Source: JBBABP01 sp041657585
Lineage (GTDB): Bacteria > Patescibacteriota > Gracilibacteria > Absconditabacterales > Absconditicoccaceae
Assembly (NCBI GenBank): GCA_041657585.1
Contig: JBBABP010000018.1
Span: 1-18,207, forward strand
Direction: 5' to 3'
DNA length: 18,207 nt
The notes beneath the pieces are model-generated. The model was given only the letters and a program-made list of their open reading frames with translations, was not told where the DNA came from and did not search any database. The stretch's first letter is position 1. Each line of letters starts with the position of its first letter. The translations under genes and the position numbers were made by a program. Positions 1-7,407 of the stretch are shown here, one piece after another.

Positions 1-435
1 TTCAAAAGGTTTAATCTTTTTAGAAAAACAATCTTTAATAAACTCCCTTATAAATATTCTTGCACCTTCCCAATAACTTTCATTCTCACTTTCCCAAAAT
101 TTAGGGGATTCACAAAGTGTTAAAATCAGCCTACTTAAGCTATTAACTTCAGAGCCACTATCTCTAATCCAATCATGAACATTTTTAGCATAAATAAAAA
201 ACTCGCCACCAACAGAATCTTCTGAAGCAAAGTGAACGAGTTTTCTACTAATGTAAATTTCTGGGATTCATTGATTGAGCATTGTGTGTAAAATTGCAAT
301 TGATTTGTGTTTGTCGCCAATCCTAATTGATTTTATCAAGTAGCTTATCAAGTCATACTTGTTGTAAAATCATTTTTTTTCTTGTTTTGGTTTCTCTTGT
401 TCTAAAAGAGGAGTTTCTAAAAGTTTTTTCTTCAT
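1..435 (-). CDS. Stand-alone RarA/MgsA C-terminal-domain-like protein (partial)
   Basis: Read with UGA=Gly, an open frame of 145 codons starts at ATG 435-433 and runs off the left window edge, so the C-terminus is missing. Two in-frame TGA (370-372, 268-270) are glycines. After a charged N-terminus the protein reads SYLIKSIRIGDKHKSIAILH, then a segment with ISRKLVHFASED at about residues 60-71. This resembles the C-terminal (MgsA_C) part of the RarA/MgsA/WRNIP1 AAA+ ATPases, where a stretch like KSIRGSDPDAALYWLARML precedes a conserved RRL..FASEDIG motif. RarA acts at stalled replication forks. Here the domain begins about 20 residues from the start codon, so the ATPase part is absent from this frame. 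Family assignment is by motif recognition only. It could be a fork-associated accessory protein or a truncated paralogue of a full-length RarA elsewhere. Confidence 0.6.
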
Positions 436-448
436 AATTTTTAAAATA

Positions 449-499
449 ATAAGATAAAAGTTTGTGCTTCTTATCTTATATATGCCGTGCTATAGTCAA
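449..499 (-). promoter_or_regulatory. Promoter with overlapping perfect inverted repeat upstream of the RarA-like gene
   Basis: On the minus strand TTGACT (499-494) is followed after 15 nt by TAAGAT (478-473), a reasonable sigma70-type pair for the gene starting at 435. A perfect 9-bp inverted repeat, ATAAGATAA (449-457) and TTATCTTAT (471-479) with a 13-nt gap, covers the -10 box and the probable transcription start. It could be an operator or a 5'-UTR hairpin. Seen: the repeat and boxes. Inferred: function. Confidence 0.4.
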
Positions 500-566
500 G
501 AGATTTACAAATGATTTTGCATATTTTTTAGGTGAAAGATTTTTTCATCTTTAATAGATAATTTGG

Positions 567-594
567 TTGAAAAGGGACAAATTATTGTTATATT
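567..594 (+). promoter_or_regulatory. Promoter of the structured RNA at 601-748
   Basis: TTGAAA (567-572), a 16-nt spacer and TATATT (589-594) form a good -35/-10 pair. Transcription would start at about 600-602, exactly where the 14-nt left arm of the structured RNA begins. That coincidence is the main support. Confidence 0.5.
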
Positions 595-600
595 CAAAAG

Positions 601-748
601 TGCCAGACAACAGTGTAATTTGTTTATTTATTAAACAGTCAAAGCTTTACTCAATGATACAAAAAGACGGCTACCTTTAGCATTGTCTTTCGTCATTGGG
701 AGCTTTGCACTGTTGTCTGGCGATAACTGGTGGTAGTCGTCTTTTTTT
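601..748 (+). ncRNA. Unrecognised structured RNA, about 148 nt, ending in a U-tract
   Basis: Four complementary pairs can be seen. A: GCCAGACAACAGTG 602-615 with 708-721 (14 bp, perfect). B: CAAAGCT 640-646 with 701-707, directly abutting A'. C: CAATGA 652-657 with 693-698. D: AAAAAGACGGCTACC 661-675 with 732-746 (15 bp, one G-U), with D' running into T7. A, B and C nest as one long arm; D lies in its apical loop and pairs outside it. The linker 722-731 is only 10 nt, so D:D' is either a tight pseudoknot or an alternative fold with terminator function. A local hairpin GCTA-CCTT-TAGC (670-681) would compete with D. It does not look like tmRNA, RNase P, SRP or a tRNA. A 6S-like arm or an attenuator for the gene 18 nt downstream are possibilities. 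Confidence 0.65.
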
Positions 749-766
749 ATATTCTAAAAATAACAG

Positions 767-1801
767 ATGTTGTTTATCAAGAAAAATGAAAATCTTTTAG
801 AAGTTCAAGAAACTACTTATGACAAAGAAGACCAAATGCAGGAATATATATATGAAAACCCTCAGATTTTGCCTGTTGAAGAATTAACTTGAAATAAAAA
901 GCTTATTGTATTGATTCGTGAATTATCGACAAATTACGGTCGTCTTGATGGACTTGGTATAGATGAAGCTTGAAACATATATATCATAGAAACAAAGCTA
1001 TTGAGAAATCCTGATAGGAGAAACATTATCGCTCAACTACTTGATTATTGAGTGGCTCTTTGGACAGAATATAAAGACCCACAATCTTTATTGGATTTAC
1101 TCTCTTCAAAAAACATAAATATAAAACAATTGATTTTGGATAATTTTAAAACTAGTGAAGAACTTGCAAACATCATCATTGATAATTTTAAAAGCAATTT
1201 AAAACAATGAGTATATCAATTTGTTGCAGTGACTGACGCTATTGAAAATAGGATTCTTGAACAAATACATTTTATAAATCAATCTAGTAAATTCAGCTTT
1301 TTCCTTGTAGACCTTAGATATTATCGTCACGAAAATGATGAATTTATTATTCCAAAGTGATTCGGTGGTGAAATTATTAAAAATATATCTTCATCAACCT
1401 GAACTAGTATGAGACAATCAGATTTGCCTGAATTTCTTGAAGCAGTTGAACTAAATTTATGATTTACTACAAAAGAGTTTTATTCTGAATTTGCACAACT
1501 TCTTCAATCAAAATGATATAGTGTAGAAGTGAGAGTTTGAAAAAAGCCAACAATGTTATTTTTCAATGATAAGGATGATGTTTATCTTTTTTCTATCTAT
1601 TCTGACACTGGTGAAATTTGGCTCAATAAAAAAAATAAACTATCGAAATTTGATAGGATTTGATTTTTCAATCAGCTTTTTGATTATAAGATTGACCCTA
1701 AATCATCACAGAATCAGTTTAAATTAGCATATAAGGATTATGAAAATAAGTTTCAAAATTTATTAGAAAACATTAAGAAGTTAACGGCGAATAAAAATTA
1801 A
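767..1801 (+). CDS. PD-(D/E)XK nuclease-like protein
   Basis: 344 residues with UGA=Gly, ATG at 767 and TAA at 1799-1801. The N-terminal 100 residues fit a PD-(D/E)XK fold of the kind in NucS-like and related restriction-type proteins: E30-N-P near the start of the fold, G58-R-L-D61, then IIE75-T-K77 (the E-x-K catalytic pair) and Q90-L-L-D-Y94. R84-R85 match the basic pair often found between these motifs. The C-terminal two thirds are not recognised; they contain a possible second alpha/beta region around FSFFLVDLRYYRH and a winged-helix-like stretch cannot be excluded. DNA cleavage is inferred from the motif, not shown. The ATG is only 18 nt after the U-tract of the structured RNA, too close for an independent promoter, so the gene probably depends on read-through. 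Confidence 0.7.
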
Positions 1802-1949
1802 CTGTGCTCATAAGACATAAAAATAAGTATGTTTATTGGTGACGCACAACTTTATTTCAGTTTAGTATAAAATTCATAAGGCTGGATTGTTGTTTTGGAC
1901 ATAAAAAAGATATATTTATATAAAACACGAATCAATTACTTTTATAAAT
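1802..1949. other. Intergenic, convergent genes
   Basis: A 148-bp A/T-rich spacer between the ends of the nuclease-like gene (plus) and the DUF2188 gene (minus). No convincing terminator hairpin, RNA or reading frame was seen in it. Confidence 0.5.
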
Positions 1950-2177
1950 TTATCATCTAGGCGGAAATGGGTCTCTTCAATAAGAATTAGCTTCTTGTAT
2001 TTTTCAATCCTTTCATTGAATTTTTAATTCTGCCCTTTGATTTTGAGCAATGGTTTTAGCTGCATTTACAGCCTCTTGTTTTGTTTGTGTATGAATAGAA
2101 TCTCTATCATTGTTTGGGTTATGAACCCTCCAACCACCTGATTCTTTCGGTGAAACCCATACTTGTTTTGTAGACAT
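1950..2177 (-). CDS. DUF2188 family small protein
   Basis: 75 residues, ATG at 2177-2175 and TAA at 1952-1950, with four in-frame UGA read as Gly. It starts MSTKQVWVSPKESGGWRVHN, continues with a TQTKQEAVNAAKTIAQNQ helix and ends in G-K-D-G-K-I-Q-E-A-N-S-Y-G-R-D-P-F-P-P. This is the DUF2188 pattern: W.V.P....W.V, a T..EA...A..LA.N..AEL stretch, and the G.DG.I....SYG.DP.PP tail. The full C-terminal signature exists only when UGA is Gly, so the gene is also good evidence for the code. DUF2188 proteins are widespread and small with no firm function. Length is typical for the family. It sits alone with 43 bp to the next minus-strand gene. Confidence 0.85.
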
Positions 2178-2220
2178 TAGTGTATTTGTTTAATAAATAA
2201 AATATTAAATGCCATTGTTT

Positions 2221-2910
2221 CTATTTTATATACATATTCATTCCCTCAAATTTGTGAAGGATTTCCAGCCTTAATGGATGAGCTGGGTCTACTATTGCCT
2301 CATTTATATATTCTAAGGCCTTTGCTATATCTCAAATATCATTATCTTTACATCATTGTTCATAATAACAAACCGCCAAGAAATATAGACAACTATTTAA
2401 TTTGTATAAATCTTTCAGAGTACTTGGCTCGGCCCTTAGCATACTTAAAGCATCTATAGCCTTTTGATATTGTTTAGACATCATATATTGAATGGCATAT
2501 TTCAATTGATTAGAATACTCCATATCCTCACGGGTCTCTTTTTCTAATTTAAGTATTCTTTTCTCTGCTTCTTCAACTTTTTCTACGGTTCATTCTATTT
2601 TAAATCAATTATACACAAAAAACACAGCAAAAATAGTAGTAATTATTGATAACCGCGTAAGCCAAAAATTAACTGCTGAATTTGTATCTATTGTATAATA
2701 ATTTCTATTCTCTTTTAAAGAAATATCTTTTACTACTTTCAATATCTCTCAAGTATTGTTGATTCATGGAATCAACTGTTGTTCTGATAAATTGTTTTGT
2801 AAAATGCCTGTTTTAGCATAAAGGCAAATGGATACAATAAATCATCAAAAAATAATTATAATCAATGGAATTGTTTTTTTAAATCATAACGCAAATTTTT
2901 TACTATCCAT
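2221..2910 (-). CDS. Two-helix membrane protein with coiled-coil and TPR-like C-terminus
   Basis: 229 residues, ATG 2910-2908 to TAG 2223-2221. Membrane segments lie at about residues 14-33 and 86-104, enclosing a loop of roughly 50 residues. After the second segment comes a charged helix (about 106-130, EKVEEAEKRILKLEKE) likely to form a coiled coil. Then two or three helical pairs follow (KYAIQYMMSKQYQKAIDALS at 138-157; LYFLAVCYYEQ; IAKALEYINEAIVD) that look like TPR repeats. A cytoplasmic TPR domain anchored by a hairpin of two membrane helices is the simplest picture. One CGG codon (2655-2653, residue 86) begins the second membrane segment and is probably Trp. Function is not recognised; TPRs suggest a scaffold for protein partners. 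Confidence 0.7.
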
Positions 2911-2950
2911 TTATTAAAAATTTAATGAACTAAAAATATTTCCAATCAGA

Positions 2951-4483
2951 CTATTTTATCTTTTCCAATACTTTTCTATAAATTTCTACCATTGCTCGTG
3001 TATCTTGCTCACAATAGGTTAACAAATCCTTCTTAGCTTTTTCATATTCTTCTTGGCTCATATTACCTAACACTATATTTTTTAAAAGTGCTGTTGCAAT
3101 ACCGCCATTCCCAACTTCTAAATTATCATAACTAATATCAGTAAGCACTGGTAAAACCTTTTTTATTGAAGCACTTCAGTTAAAGTCCTTGTGAAAATAG
3201 AGTAATTTTTTGAAAACTTCCATCAAATCAAAAGTATTTGCGTTTATCTTTTCAAAAATCTCCTTATATTCTGGATACATTTCTCATGACTCTATATTTC
3301 TTCCGCATTCAAATCATTTATTCCAAGCTATAAAAGTTCAATTTGCGATTCAACAATCTTTAATAAAAGCATCTATTACACTTTTATTGTTTGGAGCTTT
3401 GAAATCCACAATATTTGCATAATGTTTAATCTTACCATCAGACTGCATAATATGCATAGAATATTGAACTGTCGATTGTTGCCGTGGACTTGTTCAATCA
3501 AAAATTGGTATTGCTCAACTCATAGTTTCATAATCGTAGAAAAATAATGGAAATTTTAGAAATGAAAATAAACTTTTTATTCACTCTTTATCTATTACCT
3601 CTCATTGAAGATAAAGTTTAACAAATTTTTGTAATACTGATTCTTCATCTCAATTGCCTAACTGCTCAATATCATTTTCATCCAAATCTTTAACATATAA
3701 CTTTCAATTATCTAAAAGCATTTTTAATTTTTTCTTTGATTGAGTGATTCTTGGGATAGAAAAAATAGTTCATTTTTCAGGTTCTTTTCAATAATACATA
3801 AAATAATCTCATCAATCAAATGGATAAGTCTGATTAAATTTTTCTTCAGTCAGACTCAAATTATTTCTCATCATTTCAATATTATGTTCTATTGTTTCAT
3901 CCTCATCTAAAAATTCAGTCACATCCATAATTTTAATAATCTCATTTGGGATTATATCTCAATGTTTAATATACTCTTTATTCAAATGATATAGATATAC
4001 TTTTCAACTAAATTTTGGAAAAGTTTTTTTTAACACATATCTTTGGAAACTCATATCGTCTGTTAAATCTTGTTTTAGTTTTGGAATTTTAGTATCTGTA
4101 AGAGGAGTATTTACGCTCTTAACTTCTACAAGGTCATAAGTTCAATCATCATTTTTTATTAGAAAATCAGTTTTAACAAACAAATCATCAATAAGAAATC
4201 AACCTTGATAAATAACATCTGAAGAAAGTGCCATTACTTTATCTGTGGCTTTAGCGTAATTTTGATGAAAGTTTTTAAAGTCCTCTAATTTTACTTCAGT
4301 GATATTTTTACCTTCAAAAAGTTGTTTAACAACATCTTCTACTTCTTGTCCTATTGTAGCTCAATCAATACTTCAATACTCATATTCATTAATAGATTGA
4401 TAAACTACTTTATTGTTTATATGTCGTCGTGCCAACTTCGGAAAGTCAGAAAATTCTTTGTAGAGAGATTTGGTTATATACAT
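2951..4483 (-). CDS. DUF2779 domain protein, predicted nuclease
   Basis: 510 residues, ATG 4483-4481 to TAG 2953-2951, with over twenty in-frame UGA read as Gly. The start MYITKSLYKEF followed by a P-K-L-A segment is the usual DUF2779 opening; residues 19-20 are CGA CGA, and reading them as W-W restores the expected aromatic after P-K-L-A. An N-terminal PD-(D/E)XK-like core shows D106 and E120-V-K122. The C-terminal half contains FFYDYETM (D317, E319), a GFECGRN segment near 390, and YCEQDTRAMV (D494), the order expected of a DEDD-type exonuclease-like domain in this family. P333-CGG-Q-Q matches a family position normally aromatic, supporting CGG=Trp. Proteins of this family are often found among defence or mobile genes, but no partner system is evident here. 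Nuclease activity is inferred. Confidence 0.85.
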
Positions 4484-4714
4484 CGCTAATAACCGTTATT
4501 TGTATAAAAATTGTTTAAAATAAATGTATTCTTTTGGGCTTACGTTTCAATCTAAATTTACTTAACAATAACAAAACATCACAAAAACTAATTAATAAAA
4601 TTATGAAGAATTTAAGGATTTGATTTTAAAGAAAGATACATTATATATTAGCAGAACGTCCGATTTGAAAGAAGATGAAATGGATATAGATGTTTGCGGT
4701 TTAGAATAAATAGT
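4484..4714. other. Intergenic stretch upstream of the DUF2779 gene
   Basis: 231 bp between two minus-strand genes; presumably holds the promoter of the DUF2779 gene, but no clear box pair was identified. It also contains the short plus-strand open frame listed separately. Confidence 0.4.
4599..4709 (+). pseudogene. Short open frame without start codon, possible gene remnant
   Basis: Between two TAA-bounded points there are 36 sense codons ending in DLKEDEMDIDVCGLE and TAA 4707-4709. Composition is protein-like (mixed acidic and hydrophobic residues), but TAA TAA lies immediately upstream and there is no ATG before residue 28. It may be the 3' remnant of a lost gene. No family was recognised. 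Chance is a real alternative at this length. Confidence 0.2.
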
Positions 4715-5457
4715 TTAATTAACTGGGATTATGTTTCCTCACTTATAAAAAATTCTAAATTTTTTAATTATTCAATCTGTTCAATTACTTAAATATCATC
4801 AAATATTTATATATACATCTCCTCAATTTAGTTTTTGAATCGGTTTTATTTTTCTAAAATAAGTTTTGTTATCAGCGACCAAAAATCATTGTTTCATGTC
4901 TAACCAGTATGATTTATCACTGTTTTTTAAATCTTCTCCATACATTCTTCAATTCAATTCTTGACGTTTTGGATATGATTTATTATCATAATATTTTCAA
5001 CCTGGATTTTTTCATACATTTACGACTCAACCATATTCATTATCTCAAAATATTACAAATAAATAATATGTATTTCATTTTAATCTAAGACTGGGGATTA
5101 CGTTTGTAACTATACATAAATAAGCATCTTGAAATCAGGGCGTTATTATATATTTTTGGTATAGTTATGCTCAGGGTTATTAACTTCTCACGAATAAATA
5201 TCTATATATTCAAAATCTCATAGACCCGAAAACTCACAAGTTCCAGTATTAGGTAAAAATAATGTATTTTGATTATTTTCTATAGTAGAGTTGGATTCGT
5301 TTATTTGTTTTTCAACATTATTTATTCATCAGTTTAATGTATTTACAGGATTGCTATTTTGATTAGGCTTAGAAAAAATAATTATAAAAATAGTTAATCA
5401 TAGAACTATAATTACAAATAATGCAATAGAAAGTATATATTTTGTTTTTTCTTTCAT
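4715..5457 (-). pseudogene. Frameshifted membrane-anchored extracytoplasmic protein
   Basis: The first part (5457-5146, 103 codons, ATG to TAA) has a short basic start, one membrane helix at about residues 7-28 (YILSIALFVIIVLGLTIFII) and an Asn/Ser-rich linker, then a folded-looking start with T-G-T-C-E-F-S-G. The next coding sequence continues at once in the -1 frame from near 5167 (open from CTA TAC CAA...) through about 150 codons with many UGA-Gly, ending at TAA 4717-4715 with K-G-G-N-I-I-P-V-N. The two frames overlap by a few codons at a run of five A (minus strand CCAAAAAT). Joined, they give a roughly 247-residue protein with a beta-rich domain outside the membrane. No family was recognised. 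A one-base indel in the homopolymer (true mutation or assembly error) explains it best; the site is not a canonical -1 slippery heptamer. Confidence 0.6.
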
Positions 5458-5466
5458 TTTAATAAT

Positions 5467-5799
5467 TTAATTATTTAATAAAGGGGCAATATTTAGACTA
5501 AGTAATTTGAAAATACAGGCAATAAGCATTACACACATAAAGATACTACCAATTCTATTCTTTTTACTAATATAATTAATAAAGCCAATAATTTCATTCG
5601 CAAAAATAAATGATAGTGTTGGAATAAAGAAAGCGAATAAAAATATAAATATTATCTTCATAAGTTTATCATTAAGCAAATTTCATACATTAGGCAATAT
5701 AGACAATAAAAACACAAAAAAAAGAATTTGATTAACGCACGATAATCTTTCTCGTTTATCAATCTCATATAAATCAGTAATTTTCGCTCAATTTTTCAT
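5467..5799 (-). CDS. Small three-helix membrane protein, unknown function
   Basis: 110 residues, ATG 5799-5797 to TAA 5469-5467, two UGA-Gly (residues 4 and 40). A cytoplasmic-looking start (MKNGAKITDLYEID) is followed by hydrophobic segments at about 23-42, 48-67 and 85-102. CGA at residue 16 (5754-5752) is probably Trp. The gene ends 9 bp before the start of the membrane-anchored gene that follows on the same strand, so the two are likely co-transcribed. No family was recognised. Confidence 0.6.
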
Positions 5800-5826
5800 A
5801 ATTTGCTTACTAATATTAAATTTTTT

Positions 5827-6783
5827 TTAGTATATTTTTTTATTTTGTCAAATCAAGCTATATAGTTTGGAATGTTCTTCAAATCCATCTTTGTAATATT
5901 CAAACGTCTTTTCTACAAACCTATCATTACTCATAATATCAGATTTCTCTATCTTCCAACCTCTAAAGATGCCGTAAGTAGCAAAGAAACGGTATTTTTT
6001 TATTTGCTGAATTTCTATTACTTCTGATAATTGAGGTATATCTAACTTGGAAAATTTGACCGCATATTTGAAGACTTCCCCTATACCTTTACGGCTGTAA
6101 TTGTCCTTATTCACTTCTATCTTCCTTATTGCTACCTGGTAACTATCTTTTGTGATTTTATACCATTCTTTTTGAAGCTCTCTATTGGAATACGTACTCA
6201 GCTTTTGTAAATACTCTATGGGGACATCTTTATTAGTGCATACGAGCATATGGATATGTGGATGTCGTCAGTTTTTCTGATTATAAGTAACTTCCACAGA
6301 GCTGACTATTCCATCAAAATTATTCATAAAGCTCTTTGTCTTATGTTTAGCTCTTTTGGAATTTCTGAATCTTTGAGCTAATTTCTCTTTTGCCTTCCAT
6401 AATTTATCCATAAGAAAGTCCAAAGATTGCTTATTATTGTGCCTGACCGTCAATGATATATGATACCAATTCTTTGTGTCCAATCCATATTGGATAATTC
6501 AGGCTTCAAACTTCTGTATCATCTTTATAGACCTTCTGGTCGCACAGGCTAGACAGAATTTATCATATTTACAGAAGTTGGACTTATAGAGTTTCTTCTC
6601 TCCATTGAGATAATCACGGAAAATGAGGACATTACAACAGTCCTTTATTCTGCCTTTCTTCCATATAGACCCTAATAGGTGTGGTTTGTTGGCTTCTAAA
6701 TATTCAGTAATTTCTTTCTTTTTTTGTTGGCTTCTGACCATTTTATAAATAGTCCTTTGGATGATGTCTTGTTGTTCAGACAT
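5827..6783 (-). CDS. rep: Rolling-circle replication initiator, Rep_1 (pC194/pUB110) type, HUH endonuclease
   Basis: 318 residues from ATG 6783-6781 (MSEQQ) to TAA 5829-5827. UGA must be Gly at residues 95, 172 and 312; under the standard code the gene is split into three. Features in order: a Cys cluster C71, C77, C80 followed by ATRRS (about 71-85), the zinc-binding-like motif of Rep_1 proteins; the HUH motif H174-P-H-I-H178-M; and E236-V-F-K-Y240-A-V-K, where Y240 is the likely nicking tyrosine. Codon 173, just before HPHIH, is CGA; family members usually have W-H-P-H here, so Trp is the better reading. Such proteins nick the plus origin and stay covalently attached to the 5' end. No origin was identified nearby. 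A TTG at 6852 could extend the N-terminus, but MSEQQ is the more likely start. Integrated plasmid or active replicon cannot be told from this window. Confidence 0.88.
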
Positions 6784-6907
6784 TGTTTTGTCTTTTAATA
6801 AAGTAAAATGAGTAATGAATTGGGTAAAGTTATTTAAGAGTAATATTAGCAAATAAAAGATGACCGATTTATTCCTTATTTATAGATTGTTTTTTTCTGC
6901 TCATCTA

Positions 6908-7096
6908 TATTTTCTTTTGTGGAAGATATTCGGTCAATCAATAAAAAATCTTCTGTTTTTCAGATAGATTTTTGAAGCTATTGATTTCTTCTCCTATTTG
7001 ATTATAGTAGAAACAGACCCGAGAACGTATGGTTCTTATGTCTAATTTGACGACGGTGGCATAAATTTGTTCAAAATTTTCCCGCCCGTTGCGAAA
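6908..7096 (-). pseudogene. Open frame without start codon upstream of rep, possible remnant
   Basis: A 63-codon frame between TAG (7099-7097) and TAG (6907-6905) on the minus strand reads, near its end, NSFKNLSEKQKIFYGLTEYL with one UGA-Gly and two CGG codons. It has no ATG, GTG or TTG start. It lies behind rep on the same strand and is somewhat richer in G+C than its surroundings, so it may be a decayed gene of the same element. No family was recognised. Confidence 0.25.
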
Positions 7097-7265
7097 CTAA
7101 TTTGAGTATAATTACAAAAAAATTTTGTCTACAAGTATAATGATCTTCTTAAATAAGATTAATTATTTGTGGCTGAAAGTTTCAAAAAAAAATAATAGCA
7201 AATGAATCATTTTTGTTGCTTCATAGCTGTTGTTTTATTGAGACGTATATTTTTTGTAAAATCTA

Positions 7266-7293
7266 TTGCATTTTGTTATTAAATTTATATAGT
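7266..7293 (+). promoter_or_regulatory. Probable tuf promoter
   Basis: TTGCAT (7266-7271), a 16-nt spacer and TATAGT (7288-7293) form the best pair upstream of tuf. A second pair, TTGTAA and TATTAA with 17-nt spacing, overlaps it just upstream. Transcription would start near 7300, giving a leader of about 108 nt containing the hairpin at 7322-7349. Confidence 0.4.
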
Positions 7294-7321
7294 AAATTTT
7301 CGCGATATTTTTTTACAAATT

Positions 7322-7349
7322 ATTTTACCACTGCCCTCCAGGGTAAAAT
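7322..7349 (+). promoter_or_regulatory. Leader hairpin of tuf
   Basis: ATTTTACC (7322-7329) pairs with GGTAAAAT (7342-7349); after one bulged A, CTG (7331-7333) pairs with CAG (7339-7341) around the loop CCCTC. It is the most GC-rich spot of the leader and has no U-tract behind it, so it is not a terminator. A regulatory or mRNA-stabilising role is inferred. Confidence 0.5.
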
Positions 7350-7407
7350 ATATATTTTATAGCAAAACTTTACAAAGGATTTATTTTAATTTTTAAATAT
7401 ATTTATT

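Larger units (their letters stand above)
6784..7407. other. Divergent intergenic region between rep and tuf
   Basis: 624 bp. The left half holds the start-less minus-strand frame; the right half holds the tuf promoter and leader. TATAAT at 7107-7112 is a perfect -10 box but has no -35 at proper distance. A partial palindrome ATCTT...AAGAT lies near 7143-7159. No tRNA, origin or other RNA was recognised. Confidence 0.5.

Noticed and set aside
334..353. Direct repeat TTATCAAG...TTATCAAG resembling the CTTGATA nick site of pC194-type origins
   Set aside because: It lies within the RarA-like coding sequence (two Leu-Ile codon stretches), far from rep and without an adjoining hairpin.
601..748. 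Integron attC site, retron RNA, tmRNA or CRISPR-related element
   Set aside because: No attC core sites, no reverse transcriptase, no tRNA-like ends or tag frame, and no direct repeats with spacers.
2274..2459. Plus-strand open frame of 61 codons
   Set aside because: It lies antisense inside the membrane/TPR gene read on the minus strand with UGA=Gly; composition is not protein-like.
5150..5165. Programmed -1 frameshift in the membrane-anchored gene
   Set aside because: The site does not fit X-XXY-YYZ in the right phase and no downstream stem-loop was evident; an indel is simpler.
6784..6852. Longer Rep start at TTG 6852
   Set aside because: Adds a hydrophobic stretch without family support; ATG at 6783 gives a hydrophilic start typical of Rep_1 proteins.
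7050..7112. tRNA gene suggested by GTTCAAAAT
   Set aside because: No acceptor or anticodon stems can be formed around it.
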